A stretch of 64,000 bases of DNA from Tenodera sinensis (GCA_030765045.1 CM060967.1:20093284-20157283), one strand, 5' to 3'. Shown: positions 10,651 to 23,397, counted from the stretch's first letter. Numbers and translations are program-made. Notes: a model not told the origin generated them from the sequence alone.

Positions 10651-12394
10651 GAGTGTATCATTTAAATTAGTTAAACTTTGAAGTCGTTTTGTATAGTTTT
10701 TAGTTGACCTCTGGAATATGAAATATAAAGACATTCTCAAATGTAACTAGATTTCTTTTAGAAATAAATACATAAAGCTTGCAGGAATACGGACGTGGGA
10801 TCGCAGATTTTATTTTATTCGTAATAAATGAGAATACTAACATTTTCGTTAGATTTATTTTTAATCTAAAAATTAATAAAAATAACTTTAAATGTGAATG
10901 TTCAGATTTTTACCTTTAATTTTTTAATAAAGGTTAAAAGTATTATAGGAAAACATGTTTAAATTTTTAAAAATAAACTTTGATAAACTGATATTCTGTC
11001 CTTTGAAAACAAAAAGTTACTTACGCCACTTTGATTTTTTCTGGTTGACTGCGGACTGTCACAAAAAGCGAAATATATCCGCTTAATAATTTCCAGTTTC
11101 AAACAGTTTTTTATCGTAACACTTTTTTGTTCTGAATCCTGTAACGGGTTAATAAAATTGAAATAAAGAAACCACTTTGACCATACAAGCGTGGTATTTA
11201 ATTTATTGTTAGAAAATTGCTATACAAAATAGATTTCTGCCACCGCCCGAGGCTGTGAAAACCCCATCGACAATAATTACAAGTTTATCTTCTTTGTCTT
11301 TTGACTTTCCAAAAAGCATATTCCGGTCTCACAATTTCTTCCCCAGTCTCCATCTGTTCCTTTTACCTATAGTTTTTCTGTTGGCATATGAATACAAGTT
11401 CTCTGTAATGTTCTTTGTCTTAAACAGCGAATGTATGTAAACACTGAAAGTGAATTTTAAAAACTCTATAGAAACCCCAATTACCCCATGTATTTACATA
11501 GGAATCATGTGTTAATCCCATTATTTGCTTGGGTTATAACATTCAAAGATAGTACCACATTTAGGTTATGTCACAGTTCTTAATTCTATCCATCATATGC
11601 TTTACGTTGGTTACGAAATATTTTCGTTACTCATATGTTTCCATTACGCATTTAAATATAGTATATGTTTCAAACAAGCGAGCGTTCGAAAACAAAAATA
11701 ACGTAAGCGAAACGCTTTGCAGTTTTAATGTTTACATTCCTGGATTAAATGAAAATAATTTATGTATATACTATTTACCTGCAGAAGACATCCCTCTCAA
11801 AGTATGCTTTTGGTTTCGCACTACAGATCAGCCTCAGAAACCCTGCAACAAATTGTAGACAGTTCAAACAAATTTTATACACGAAAGACCGCATACGGCA
11901 TACTTGCTAAAACTTGGTTTTAGAAGCCCGTTATATGACGGCTTTAATTTTACTTGTAAGAGTAATATAATTAACGCGCTTTTTTCTTTCTTTCACACAT
12001 CATTCCCAGACACACGATACCTTTAAAATGTGATATTAAAACAAAATGCTATAGAGGTAAGCGCACAGACTGTAAATTTAACGATCGATGCCGTGTAATG
12101 TGTTAATGAAAGAGCGCAATTAAAATATGATTTCAGAATAAACTACATCCCACTGGCATTTAGCTTGCAGCCTTACGGTATATCACACCGAAAAAATAAC
12201 AACGCGTTAAACACGAGTTAAATACGTTTAAGTTTATATCGCAAAATGACTGAACTAAAATTAAATATTTAGCAGTGCTTTGAGGCCACTGCTGTTTTCA
12301 GCTAAACGACCTGAAAAATGTGATAGAATCGGGTGTTATCTAAGAGAAAATGATGAAGGAATTTACATAAAGTTAAAGGTTTCGACTCAGCCCA
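10651..12394. other. No gene seen
   Basis: AT-rich. A 96-codon open frame at 11568-11858 shows no recognisable domain and ordinary AT-rich composition. Confidence 0.5.
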
Positions 12395-12960
12395 CGATGT
12401 TTTATTTATTCTTTCCTTGTAGGTGTAAGGGAAATAAGAGAATACAACAGGCTGTAGCTAATAGACAAAATGTTTAAGAGCTGGTCGTTATGTGATGGCT
12501 TTGAAATTCCATTCTCTTTTCATAGCTAAGAGATAAAATACGAATGACGATTTGAGAAAGGTTATATGTAAGTATTTTAAAACACGAATATGAGTATTCA
12601 GAAATCATTAACTGAAAAAATGTGTATTTTATATAAGTTATGCACTTTAATGAGGCTATATTTTTGTGGAATAAGATTTTGTCTGTTTCTTACGGTTTAC
12701 CTCTTATGAAAAATTTATTCAGGGTGAAGAGGCTTTTCTCAGAAAATTCAGGGTATACCTATGTTACATGTCATTTCTGATTCAAATATCTTAAACGTAT
12801 GGTATTTTAATCAAAATCGTTTTCACCATTTTAGAGAAAATTTAAACTAATGAGTATAACAATGGGCTTGCCATGAAAATTAGAATTTGGGGTGGAGAAT
12901 TTACTGTGCTTGCCATTCTTGGAAGGCACTGCAAATAATAAACAGCAAATTTGGTCTGGG
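12395..12960 (-). mobile_element. HL repeat, partial
   Basis: Blocks: CTTGTAGGTGTAAGGG, TCTTACGGTTTACC, TTTTAATCAAAATCGTT. It abuts a plus-orientation piece. Confidence 0.6.
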
Positions 12961-13135
12961 AGATACAAAACATTTCTGAAAGTAAGGATTTGATTATTGT
13001 TACGACCTACTATGTGTGTGAGAAACCACTTCTGCAAACATTTATCTGCATCACTAAGAAGTAGGTAGATAAATAAACCTTTGTAGCAATAGTTTATAGA
13101 AGAACGAGTACTGAATGTCTGTGAATGTAACGCAG
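12961..13135 (+). mobile_element. HL repeat, 3' part
   Basis: TTCTGCAAACATTTATCTGC through GAATGTCTGTGAATGTAACGC and AGATTTTT. The 3' hairpin region is degraded. Confidence 0.55.
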
Positions 13136-14542
13136 ATTTTTGGTATTATTGACTTAGTATTGGCCCTGATTTAAATTTTGCTATATCTGCTTATACGTTT
13201 CTGGAGAAATGCTATAAAAATTTGTGAAAACAGTAGTTTTCTTAGGTTATGTTCTTGATCGGAATTTTATTTCAGAGCAACTTGCTGTTGTTTAAAGGAA
13301 AATTTAATTCATTGGGTTAGTTTAAATGAAATAACTTATAGTCAAAATTTTCCTGGATAAGCGAAGCTCCTAAGTCAATATATCTGGTTGTTAAAGGTGC
13401 TATTCTAACCGTAAAGGGATAATTCAGTTTCCGCATCCACCAATTATATTAGGTATTACTATAAAGAAGATAAAAATAAACACATGAATAGTTGCAATTC
13501 AAGAGATGTTACGAAACTGGTCAGATTAAATGAGACTGTACACCCTGTTGAGCTGGCATGCTACTGGAGATTTAAAGAAGAAAGAGTTATAAGAAGAGAG
13601 GTTGACGGTGTATAGGAACACTTAAAGCTATCTGATAATACGGGAACATCCACTTTAATCCCCCTCCCCCTTCCGCTCGAGCCCAGCCAGGGAGGGATCC
13701 CCCTGTTTAATAGCTTCCCCCACCACGGCACCTAGCAACACGGTCGCCAGATAAAACCTACTTCCTTATTAATTCATGTGTGTCATTGTCAGTAATGTAA
13801 CCTCCGCCACCTTGCAAGTGCTTCACGTCGTCATGTCTTCCACAGATGAAACCTTTGATTTGATTTATTCTACGCCCCCGTTATCTACGAGCTCAGCATA
13901 TTGAAGTTTAGAATCCTCTTTGCGGCGAAGAAACACAATACCACCGCAAAGTGGCTTGCGGTTTTCATTTGTTTTGCATAGTAAGATTGAACGTGAATCT
14001 TTGATGTCTTTTGTTCTGAAGGCGCCATTGCTTGCTGGTGAGTGTGGCATTCATATGAGATACTTTTCCAACCTGTTTGAATATTAGTTAATTATTTTTG
14101 ATGATTCTATAAACCACGTATGTTTTTAGGGTTCTTTGCTACTCAGTCACCAAAGTCTTAACTATTTTACGCATTTATTACTGAACATATCATATAATCC
14201 AATTCTCTTGTTACATTTTACAATGCCTTTGGTAGGTTTGGTATTTCTGAGACCATTTTAACCAACTATGAAATTTTGAAGTATGCAATATTTCTTATTA
14301 AAGCTTCCCCCCTAAAAATAAACTAAACAATACGCATCTGTTAATTGCTTAATATACAGGATGAAATCTTTTCTGTTACCTAGATTTAAACAGAGATTTA
14401 AACACTTGTAGTGATTATATATTCTAAAGTAGGTTCCCATTTTGAAATAGCTGTATTTGCTTTACATATTAGCAGTTTGATTTCATATTGGTATCACTGT
14501 TTAGAACGTTATTGTTTTTTTTTTTTCCTCGTTGCTATCATT
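13136..14542. other. No gene seen; GC-richer patch at 13650-14050
   Basis: A C-rich patch (13655-13740) and a minus-strand 61-codon frame (13865-14050) without recognisable motif. The rest is AT-rich. Confidence 0.5.
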
Positions 14543-14647
14543 AGAGAACCATTCTCTGTAAAATCGTTTCACAAGATCATAAACAACTTTGAGGAAACTG
14601 GCTCACTTATTGACAGAAAGCGATCATGGAACAAAGAATCTATATGA
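14543..14647 (+). pseudogene. N-terminal helix-turn-helix scrap of a Tc1/mariner-type transposase
   Basis: Seen: an open frame ends REPFSVKSFHKIINNF, then EETGSLIDRKRSWNKES and a stop. The pattern S-x-x-x-(F/I)-x-K-I-I-x-x-F-E-E-T-G-S-(L/V)-x-D-R-K-R-S-G is the second helix-turn-helix and linker at the N-terminus of insect mariner-like transposases. Here W replaces the usual G after RKRS and the frame ends shortly after. The T run at 14515-14526 just upstream and the missing first helices show it is a fragment. No DDE domain follows in any frame that I could recognise. It could come from the same family as the C-terminal remnant near 0.7 kb, but the two cannot be linked from this sequence. 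Confidence 0.55.
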
Positions 14648-15869
14648 ACAACAGGGTGGCCCTCACATTTAATGTTATCTTGTTTTAATATAAAAATTTG
14701 GCAAATTTATTACCATTTTAAACTGGGAGAGAGAGCACCTTCAAAACACAGGTATACCCTTAGATTTACATTTTGCCTGTTATTTATGAAATCTTGTGCC
14801 TTTAAAATCCCCTTCTTCCTTTGCAATACGTTACGTAGACGGTCTGCAAAGTTTCGCACGACCCGGAAGTTCATGCATTTGCATTTTTTTTTTCTTTGTT
14901 ATAATTACAATTCTGACGAGTTATGTGCACGAATAATCGGTTTATAAGATTATTAAACCCAATTTTGATGTTGCATATAAAAGCATATTTTTACTTTTTT
15001 GATAGAAATATATTTTTGTAATTTTAGAGTTCTTGTGGCATAAACCCGTCTTTTTTTCTATACACAATTAGAAATATTGCAACCTCCGAACTGAGCCGCT
15101 TGTAAACACATCGGGAATGTCATAAAACGAGAAAAAATATACTCTTCCTTCTCCAGGAGTTGAACTATTATGGAGGAAGTGAAGCTCATCATTGTTGTGT
15201 TTATTGTAATGTTTGTGAGTAATGCCTTGCTGAACGTTGAGCACTTGCTTTACCTGTGCAGTGTTTTCAGGACACGTGCACAGATGTGGTCGATCGCGAA
15301 CACCTCCATCGTTATGTCATTGTGTTGTCTGGCGCATAGTAACTGCTCCGCGGACCTTGTTGCAATAAACTGAACGGGGCGGCGTTTCGTAGTTTCTGAA
15401 ATCCAAATAAATACTGTAAGCACAGTGTTTTCCTCTACGCCTTCTGCTTTGCAGTAATGACAACGTAAAAGTAGCGAATCGAAAATGCACTGTGCTGCAG
15501 TTTCTTGGAAATAAGAAATTGCATTACAGATACTACAGTAAAACTGTATAAACTTCACCCTGTGTGTACTGGAAAGATGGACAAACTATTTCCTATGCTA
15601 AATAACACTAAATCAGAAAAATTTCGGGACGGAATTATATTTAAAAAGTCTGATTATGACATTCACTTGGCTTTCTAGACCTTCGATTGTTTATTGGTGG
15701 ATACACAAATAATCCTTAAAAAGTTTACTTTTGTATTTAATTTTATTCCAGATAAATCTGCACAAATAGCTGCTTTACACATTTTTTAGGCTACGAAGAT
15801 AGTGATAAAACTGCACGCTAATTAAATTCTATAGTTTTTTCATGCAACCGCGAAGAACAACCGAAAATC
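14648..15869. other. Unassigned; open frames but no recognised protein
   Basis: A GC-richer stretch at 15160-15560 carries a minus-strand 102-codon frame (15250-15558) with CSIC and CHYC pairs. It has no domain I recognise and no clear splice sites. It may be a decayed mobile element or a degraded exon. Confidence 0.3.
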
Positions 15870-16345
15870 TATAAACTTAAAAGAATGACAAGGTATTGAA
15901 CAAATTGAACTATTAATAACGGATATCTGGGAAATGGCTTGTGCCATAAAAAAGAACTTATTTTAAATACATTATTTTTTTGTGTTGCACGTGTTTATCG
16001 CTTAACTATATCAGTTATACCAGTAGTGACATTATACAAAATTCCTTACGAAGGAAGAGGACTTATCAGGATATTCTCAGAAAATTAAAGGTATACATTT
16101 TGTTTGTCATCTAAATATAGTATTTTAATAAAAATCTTTGAACCATTTTTAAGAAATAAAAAGCTTCGAAAATTTTACACATAGTTTGACATGGTGAAAC
16201 TTTATAGAAATGCTTTTATTCGAACTCTCGTTTTTTAGTTCACACACACGGACCTCAAAACAATTATTTCTAATGAAATCTCTATATCTATTTTTGGGGA
16301 AATTTAATACAATCTCTCCTACTTACGTACGTGATAGAAAAATTA
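15870..16345 (-). mobile_element. HL repeat, diverged
   Basis: Family blocks such as AGAAAATTAAAGGTATACATTT and TTTGAACCATTTTTAAG, ending CTCCTACTTACGTACGTGATAG. Confidence 0.5.
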
Positions 16346-17092
16346 ATGTAAGTGTTGTGCCTGTATACTAAAAAATCCAATCAATAAAATGAAACAAAAA
16401 ATCAAGATTTAGGTTTACTTTAATTTTATATAGGTATTTAATCAAGATGAAGAGTGGTAATAAGCTTTAATATTTATAGCCTTTAGAGTTAAACGTAGGC
16501 ATCTGTGGTCGTCTGAGGAAGTTGGTATAGACGCCATTTTGGAGGCTGTCTTCATTTTCCAAAATACATTAATGGATTTACAGGAATCTCTGGCATACAG
16601 AACAGATACTACCTAACTTGGATAACTGTTTTATTTACTTTTCCTTCTCCACCTACATGGTTTTTAATATGTACTCAGCGCAGAGCTTTGGAAAGGACGC
16701 CTCAAGGGCTTCTTGAATCGTGAACCATGGCCTCCTGTAACTGGAACCAGCAGAGCATCGATCCGTGCAGTAATGATGAGTTTAAAACTCACATCCCCGA
16801 GGAGAGGAGAAGGATGGGGTAGAAAAAGAGGAACTCTTACTCAATTTCTGACGAAAATGAGTTGCTCCGGCAGTATGGCACACACTTGAAAACATCTTTA
16901 TCCTTCCCAGCATCTGTCCTGCAAGATTAACTGTTTTGTTGCAGTATCTTCCCAACACGTTTATCTTGCTCTTAGGTTATAGACTGTTTCGCTCCAAACA
17001 ATTGATACAATTGATTTGGATTCGAACAATTGTGATAGTCTATCGTTTCATTTTATCACTCGTCATTGGCTTATTTTTTATCACTTTCTTTA
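16346..17092. other. No gene seen
   Basis: AT-rich, with a slightly GC-richer stretch at 16680-16900. Nothing recognised. Confidence 0.5.
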
Positions 17093-17182
17093 CTGTATTT
17101 ATAGTAAGCAGAGGAACTATTATATTCCACCCAACAATTTGATAACGAGATATGCATGTTTTGAGGCTTCCTGAATCCAAAA
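17093..17182 (+). mobile_element. HL repeat, 5' fragment
   Basis: ACTTTCTTTACTG, TATAGTAAGCAGAGGAACTA, ATTCCACCCAACAATTTG, GAGGCTTCCTGAATCC. It breaks exactly where an opposite-orientation copy begins, as if that copy inserted here. Confidence 0.65.
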
Positions 17183-17189
17183 GAAAAAA

Positions 17190-17725
17190 TCTGATGTGTT
17201 GCACTCACATGACTTTCTCTACTCTTGTGCTAACCATTCATACAAACTCTTATTCCTGTATCTTCTTTGTGTTAGTTAACATAAACATTTGCAGAAATTA
17301 TCCTATTGTTTATCTTCTTGTAAGTACAAAGTGAATATTAAAATACAGTAGGCTTAGAGTGATAGTCAAATCTTTTAAAGCTTTCAAATTCCATTCTCTT
17401 TGCACGGTTAACATATATAAATTGAATAACGATGTTCCAATTGACAGAAGTATTTCTCCAAAACTCACACAAATAACAAGGAATATCTCTCTAAAAAGGA
17501 ATTTATTTAGACATAAATTGTGTGTTTTAGCAAGATCTATATTTTTTGTATAGTAAGATTTGGTCTATCTCTTACGGTTTACCAGTTATGCAAAAGTCAT
17601 CCAGAGTAAGTATGACTTCATGGGCTATATACAGAAAATTCAAGATATACATTTAATTTGTCATAAAAGTACCTCAAACATATAGCATTTTAATAAAAAT
17701 CGTTAGTCATTTTCAAGAAAATCAA
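17190..17725 (-). mobile_element. HL repeat, 3' two-thirds
   Basis: TCTGATGTGTTGCACTCAC, ACTTTCTCTACTCTTGTG, TCTTACGGTTTACCAG, TTTCAAGAAAATCAAAG. The 5' third is missing. Confidence 0.7.
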
Positions 17726-18204
17726 AGTTTTTGAAACATTACGCGAGTGAACAACAATGAACAAAGGAGACGCAGAGCATCACAGAGTGGTGCGTATACT
17801 GGCTGAGGGGGAGGTAAATCATAACTTGGTTGCCATAACTACGTACGCGTTTCTACACGGGAAGCTTTTCCGCAACAGCCCTAAAACGTTTTTCACTTAT
17901 TCTCGTCTGTTTGAAGCGAAATAGGTTGGCAGAAGTGACAGCACTTACAGCAAGTACAACTACTATTGTTTATATCGATTTGCATCGTGTGTTAAAATGT
18001 TTTTTTTTTTCTCTCTCTCTCTCTAAAGGATTGTGTTTATTACTGTCTGTTATGTGAAGACAGCATAGATACATTCGCGTAGATGAAAAACAGACAAAAT
18101 CGTCTTGAGATGTAAATAGTGAAAGATGCTTATAATAGCCGAAATAGCAGGTAATGGTAGCAATTCCTATTTCAATTTTAATGGTGATGTCATTACATTT
18201 AGTT
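17726..18204. other. No gene seen
   Basis: Mixed composition with a short (CT)n at 18011-18025. No recognised feature. Confidence 0.5.
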
Positions 18205-18486
<282 letters not shown>

Positions 18487-18529
18487 AGTCTCTGCGGAAT
18501 GGGTATACTTGGCGAGTCACCTGATTAAT

Positions 18530-19143
18530 TTTTCTGAAACCGCGTCTGCTTAGTTACTATTTCAATTGTAATAATAGCCTTTTTAATAATTAGTCAATGC
18601 GTATCCATTACAGAAATTATAATAAAGAAAGTCGATGAAAGTCGACTCGTCCGTTATTAAATTAATTTTTTCTCCCCTCGGCTAATTTAATTAATAAATG
18701 GAAATGTAGAAATTCTGACCTTTATTTATCGTGTATGTTAGTTGAAATTAAAATGGACACTCCTAACTGTAATAGTATTGCTTTATCTACTTCTTACCTA
18801 TGTCATAATAATACACGTTTTGAAATTCCTTGAATCCAAAAAATGTATTTAAAAAAGTTGTGTGTATGCAAAGTCGTTTAAGTCCAAAGCTTCATATTTA
18901 AATTAAGCATCTTCAAAAAGCCATTTGGAGACATAGGCTCAAATTATACTATAGTTTCCGAAACTTCTTTTTCCCCTCTTTCATGGGAAATAACACGAAA
19001 TATTATACCCTTCCACTTAATTATTCCAAAATAATTTAATTAAATTCCAAAGGTGTGACACGATATTTTCAAAAAAATCCCGTCACATCAAACTAGTATT
19101 TACTTTTCGTTACGGTTTATTTTCTCATAACTGACTGTGACAA
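18530..19143. other. No gene seen
   Basis: AT-rich. Nothing recognised. Confidence 0.5.
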
Positions 19144-19475
19144 ACTTTATTACGTATATTAGGTAAGTAGAGGAAGTATTGTATTCCACACAAAAATTCG
19201 ATGTCGAGATTTCACTGGAAATTTTGTTTTGAGGCCCCCTGAATCCAAAAAAAAAGTATTGTTAGAAAAAGGTCCCCGCGCGCGTATATATTTGTGTGCG
19301 TGTGTGTCAGTCTGTGGACAGCATAACTCAAAAACGAAAAGTCGGGTAAAAACCAAAGTTGGTATTTAAGTTTAACATCTTTTAAGTATGCGACACGAAG
19401 ATCGAAAATGGCTCTAACGATTTTGTTAAAATGCCATATGTTTAAGATATTTTTATGACATTTTATGATATTTTT
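19144..19475 (+). mobile_element. HL repeat, 5' part
   Basis: GGTAAGTAGAGGAAGTATTG, ATTCGATGTCGAGATTTCAC, GAGGCCCCCTGAATCC, a GCGCGCGTATATATTTGTG tract, AACTCAAAAACGAAAAGTC, CGACACGAAGAT. Truncated after TTTAAGATATTTTTATG. Confidence 0.7.
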
Positions 19476-19666
19476 ATTAATGTATATGTATTACAGAAAG
19501 TGTGGGCAATACATAAATGAACTTGACAAAATGATCTCTGCTGTTATTGAAGTACGCTTTCCTCGGCTAGCAAGAATTAATGAAAATGTAGAAATCCTGG
19601 TATTTTTTATCTGTGTGATTCACAGCGAAAATTAAAATAGACAATTAACATTGTAGGTGCACTTTT

Positions 19667-19790
19667 ACTTTCCCTGTCACTTAAGAAGTGCACAGTATTC
19701 CATTTAATGACATGATTTCCAGAAAAATCTGCGTTTTGAGGTTCTTGAACTCTCCCAAAAAATAGTTTAAAAGTATCCCTCATAAAACCT
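19667..19790 (+). mobile_element. HL repeat, 5' fragment, diverged
   Basis: TTTTACTTTCCCTGTCAC, then TATTCCATTTAATG and GCGTTTTGAGGTTCTTGAAC. Confidence 0.5.
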
Positions 19791-21984
19791 TACCTTTATA
19801 TGCAAAAATAGTTCTAATATCTTTAATTAAAGATATGTTGCGTGAATTAAAATACATTAAATTTTCTGTAAATTGGTTGTGAAGAACCCTGCATTGTGAT
19901 CCATCTTCTAAAATATGAAAACAAAAGAGAGACAAAAGGTTCTCCAGAAAAAAAAGTGTAAACCAGAATAAAACACAAATAGTCCGTTCTTAAAATCTTT
20001 TACGAAATATTCCTTATAAATATAAAAACTGAGTTCAATTACAAATTTAAGAAATATGTACTGTTGTTATAATTTTCCTTCTTTATTTTTTTATCATTCC
20101 TTTACCATTGTGGTGCTTTTCGTGAAGAAAAAAAAAGTTATCAGTTATGCTAAGTAAAAATTATCTATATCAGTAATTATTGTTATACCTCTAACTAAAA
20201 TTCTGCTTCAGCGCTTTTAATGCATGTTCTTTGACAGAAAAGGAAAGTTTTAGCCTTGTAACTTCCATGGTTTTTAATAAAATGGCGCACGTGCTTAGCA
20301 AAATAGTTTCTAGATATAATACATTTAAATAAAACCATATCTTAAGAATTCCTGGTTGGATAGTTTATTGAAGCCATAGAGAATAATAAAATTAATTAAT
20401 GAAAACAGAAATATGCAAATTTGTACATTTTATATATCCTGATTTCCATAAGCACAACAGTGCAACTCTGAGTTGTTGAATGTTTTTAAAATTCTCTTCT
20501 TTTGACGTGATATTAAATATAGCTGTAAATATATTAATATTAATAACCCAAAGTGTTGCAGATGTTCTTATAATTATGCCCGTTTTCGCGTCGTCAGAAG
20601 CTGAGCTATAACTTACGAAAATAAATATGTAATCTGTGGAATTTCTCCTCCGAAGGGGCAAAAACCTGAATAACCTGTCCATGTACCAAAATTACTTCCT
20701 GAAAACAGGTCAAGGCTACTGCAGAATTTTCTGACAGGTTAACTAGTACCACGGATATTTCATATCAAACAAATGCTATCGTTCGGCGCTTCCACATTCT
20801 TTCGGTAGATATCGCAGCTGCTCTTCCTGCGTTGACGTAATCGATCCCGTCTTCTGCTCGGTGATTGTTTTTCTAGGCACACGCCGTTACATTTACATAA
20901 GGTGTGTTAGTACTGGCGCATGCGCAGTGAAGGACCTCGTCGAATACACGAGAAACTCGAGCTAATATTTTCATATGCTCATGAACTTTGCGTTTGCATT
21001 AAGGGAAGGCAGCAAAAAATGTAGTTGAACTTTTCTCAACCGGCAAGAAAGAATTAGCCTGCTTTGCAGTCGTTTTACAGCTCAGGTGCTCCTCTTCCGG
21101 GGACTGAAATGTTTACAGAGAACGAGAAAATTATCAAATACTGGATTTTTACGTGTAAAGACACTTTGAACAAATCACTTGATGCGGCAATATAGTTTCT
21201 TATATTGCACCATATTTAAATGGGTGGCGAGTATTTAAATGGTAATGATATTTTTTGTACACGTGTGTGTGTGTGTTTGTGTTTTCAAGGTATCAATTCA
21301 GGTTCAGTTTTTACGGAAATGTTAACGCCTGATCTTATTAATGTATTCACAAAATGAGCTATTTTTAATATTTACTGTAACTTATTTACGAAAAAACAAT
21401 ACTTATAGAACATTTGCACATTTTGTTTAAAATACCTAAAAATAAAACAAATGTAGCCTAGGTAAATTCGCAAACGCATCATCGAAGTCGTACTCTTTTA
21501 AGGTTGAAAAATAAGGGAAATTTGTATATAATTATTGTAAGTAGTCTTGCGGGTGTCATTCAATAATTAGTGGCAATAATGTTTGCACGTGGCGCCATCA
21601 GCCGTAAATGATGCAAGCTGGTAACAATGAGAAACAAGAGCATGGTACCTGTGAGTTTAAAGATAGTAATATTAATCATAAAATATTTGTAGTAAGTTTA
21701 ATTTGTCTCACAGCTCTTTTATCAACGTAATTTCTGTCTACGCACCAAAGTTGCCAAATGTCAATCACATTATTCGCATCTAAAACACAATTTACTCTTT
21801 GATTTGCTAAATACTAAGAATTCTGTTTCCTTTCCAATTTTCAGAACTGGCGTACTACAGTGCCCCGTAACGAGAACGAGACAGTTAAAACTAGCCAAGT
21901 CTTCATTCTCGTTCCCAGAATCTGAAACTTTCCCGTTTGGTTGTGAACACTGCTATTTGAATACATGTATTCCAGCCTTAACGA
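19791..21984. other. No gene seen; GC-richer patch at 20770-20950
   Basis: AT-rich with a GC-richer patch that includes a perfect GCGCATGCGC at 20916-20925 and GTTGACGTAATC. A 96-codon minus frame at 20392-20682 is unrecognised. Confidence 0.5.
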
Positions 21985-22216
21985 CTTCATATTTGAGAGA
22001 AGTATAAATATTGGAAAATTCAAAGCGACTTCAAGAAATATCTCGGAAATCGTTAAGTGCACTCTAAAAATATATTTGACATAAATTGTGTGCTTTATCG
22101 AAATCTACTTTTGTTGTGTATTGAGATGTTGTCTCTCCGATTTACCAGTTTATGTAAAAGTCATCCAGAATGAAGACGACTCGGAGGCAATTATCTAATA
22201 GCATCACGAGAGAATT

Positions 22217-22426
22217 TCATATGGCGATAATTTTGCGAGCGTGAAGCGAGTATTCCGCGAAACAATTATTAAACCGTGCTCTGAGTTCGTAACCTCTTTC
22301 ATTGAAAGACATCTGAAAGTGATTCCAAACACATGATCTGACCTTTTCTGTATTTTTTGACTTCGCCTCTTCTAATAAAATATCAATATCCTCAGTAGAA
22401 TATTCGCCAAATGTTTTGTCCGCCAT
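22217..22426 (-). pseudogene. Crypton-like N-terminal reading frame (fragment)
   Basis: Seen: a 69-codon frame starting at an AAAATGGCGGAC context reads MADKTFGEYSTEDIDILLEE, then AKSKNTEKVRSCVWNHFQM and NERGYEL. A short acidic start, a helix ending in L-L-E-x-A-x-S-K-N-T, then V-W-x-x-F, is the layout of the N-terminal SAM-like DNA-binding segment of Crypton-type tyrosine recombinases. The same layout occurs in domesticated relatives such as QRICH1 and ZMYM proteins. After about residue 48 the similarity fades and a stop follows, so the recombinase core (R..H-x-x-R..Y) is absent. The frame sits in an insertion of about 375 bp (22210-22585) within an HL copy. It is either a truncated Crypton or a non-autonomous derivative keeping its 5' coding end. 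Assignment is by pattern memory only. Confidence 0.45.
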
Positions 22427-23104
22427 TTTAATGGTCTACTAGTTGTTTTTACTACGCATGGATACTTCAGTAAGAAAATGTTTAGGTTGGTGGAAGTGCA
22501 AGGAGAAGGTGATATAACCAAAGCGATAATACCACTATTAAGAGGTATATAATAATCCGGCATGGGTAGAAAAGTTAAAAAAAAATCAAGATATTTTGTT
22601 TGTCATGGTGATATGTCACACATGCGGTATTTTAATCATTAATCACAGCCATTATTAACAAATAATAATTTTCGAAAAATGTTTGATGTAATGGCTAGTT
22701 TGGGGGGGGGGATTTTATTGAAAATCTTTTTGTATCCCGGACTGCTGGAAGCTGCGAACATAAATACTATAACAAGGCGACAAAATCCAGTCCGGTTACT
22801 TTATTGTCTTCTAAAAGTACAGTTTCCTTCTCGTAATTAACATAGTCTACAGTCTCTCGTGTTGACATAGCTCACAACCTTTATTTCCGTAACCTTACTC
22901 AGTCCTTTCAGTGTCTTCACTTTTTCTGTTTCTCATACGCTAACTACGACGATGCAATCACTCGACTCCCGTTGGAATCGTCTTTACTACGATCGACGTA
23001 TCTTTCACAGCAAACACGCACAGCTGTCTCGCGCTCACTGACACACTGATCGACTAATGTCTGTAACAGTAAAAATCACTCGCTGTTATTTCTTGGTCTC
23101 TTGA

Positions 23105-23112
23105 TGACGTCA
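23105..23112. promoter_or_regulatory. CRE palindrome
   Basis: Perfect TGACGTCA inside the LTR-like block. It is known as a CREB/ATF site; function here is inferred only. Confidence 0.4.
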
Positions 23113-23157
23113 CACGGGCCTTTCTCGACTTCTACACACACGCCGGCGATCAGATCT

Positions 23158-23175
23158 TTCTCGAATGTTCTCGAG
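23158..23175. promoter_or_regulatory. Heat-shock-element-like array
   Basis: TTC-tc-GAA-tg-TTC-tc-GAG: three exact alternating nGAAn units plus one near-match at the correct 2-nt spacing, 50 bp from the CRE. It is also part of a dyad (CTTTCTCGA / TCGAGAAAG). Confidence 0.45.
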
Positions 23176-23397
23176 AAAGCCCCTTTTGTGTAGCTGCTTC
23201 CACTGTTGAACGCCTTTGTCCACGTGGTGTGAAGTAGTTTAGAACTTAACGACTTTTCGTTTTTGACTTTGATGTTCAGACAGAGATCTAAAAATACTTT
23301 TTTTATTCAGGTTGGGGTCTCAAAACGTGTATTTCAAGTGAAATCTATCAAATTTGTGGATGTAATACAATACTTCCTGTAAGTACACAGTAGAGAA

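Larger units (their letters stand above)
22731..23245 (-). mobile_element. LTR-like insertion with promoter motifs
   Basis: A GC-richer block of about 515 bp interrupts an HL copy. On the minus strand it holds, in order, an HSE-like array, a CRE (TGACGTCA), an arthropod initiator-like TCAGTG, and later AATAAAG polyadenylation-like signals, ending CCGGGATACA. That order (promoter, start, poly-A, CA end) suits a solo LTR. However, no clean TG start or target duplication was found, and part of the HL host is missing at the right junction. Other possibilities are a 5'-truncated LTR or an unrelated promoter-bearing element. Confidence 0.4.
21985..23397 (-). mobile_element. HL repeat split by two nested insertions
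   Basis: HL blocks appear in three pieces. The first is 21985-22205 (ATATCTCGGAAATCGTTAAG, AAAGTCATCCAGAATGAAG), the second 22585-22730 (GTATTTTAATCATTAATC, GGCTAGTTTGGGGG), and the third 23246-23397 (GACTTTTCGTTTTTGAC, TACTTCCTGTAAGTAC, AGTAGAGAAAA). The pieces are colinear, and the gaps hold the Crypton-like frame and the LTR-like block. Confidence 0.65.
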
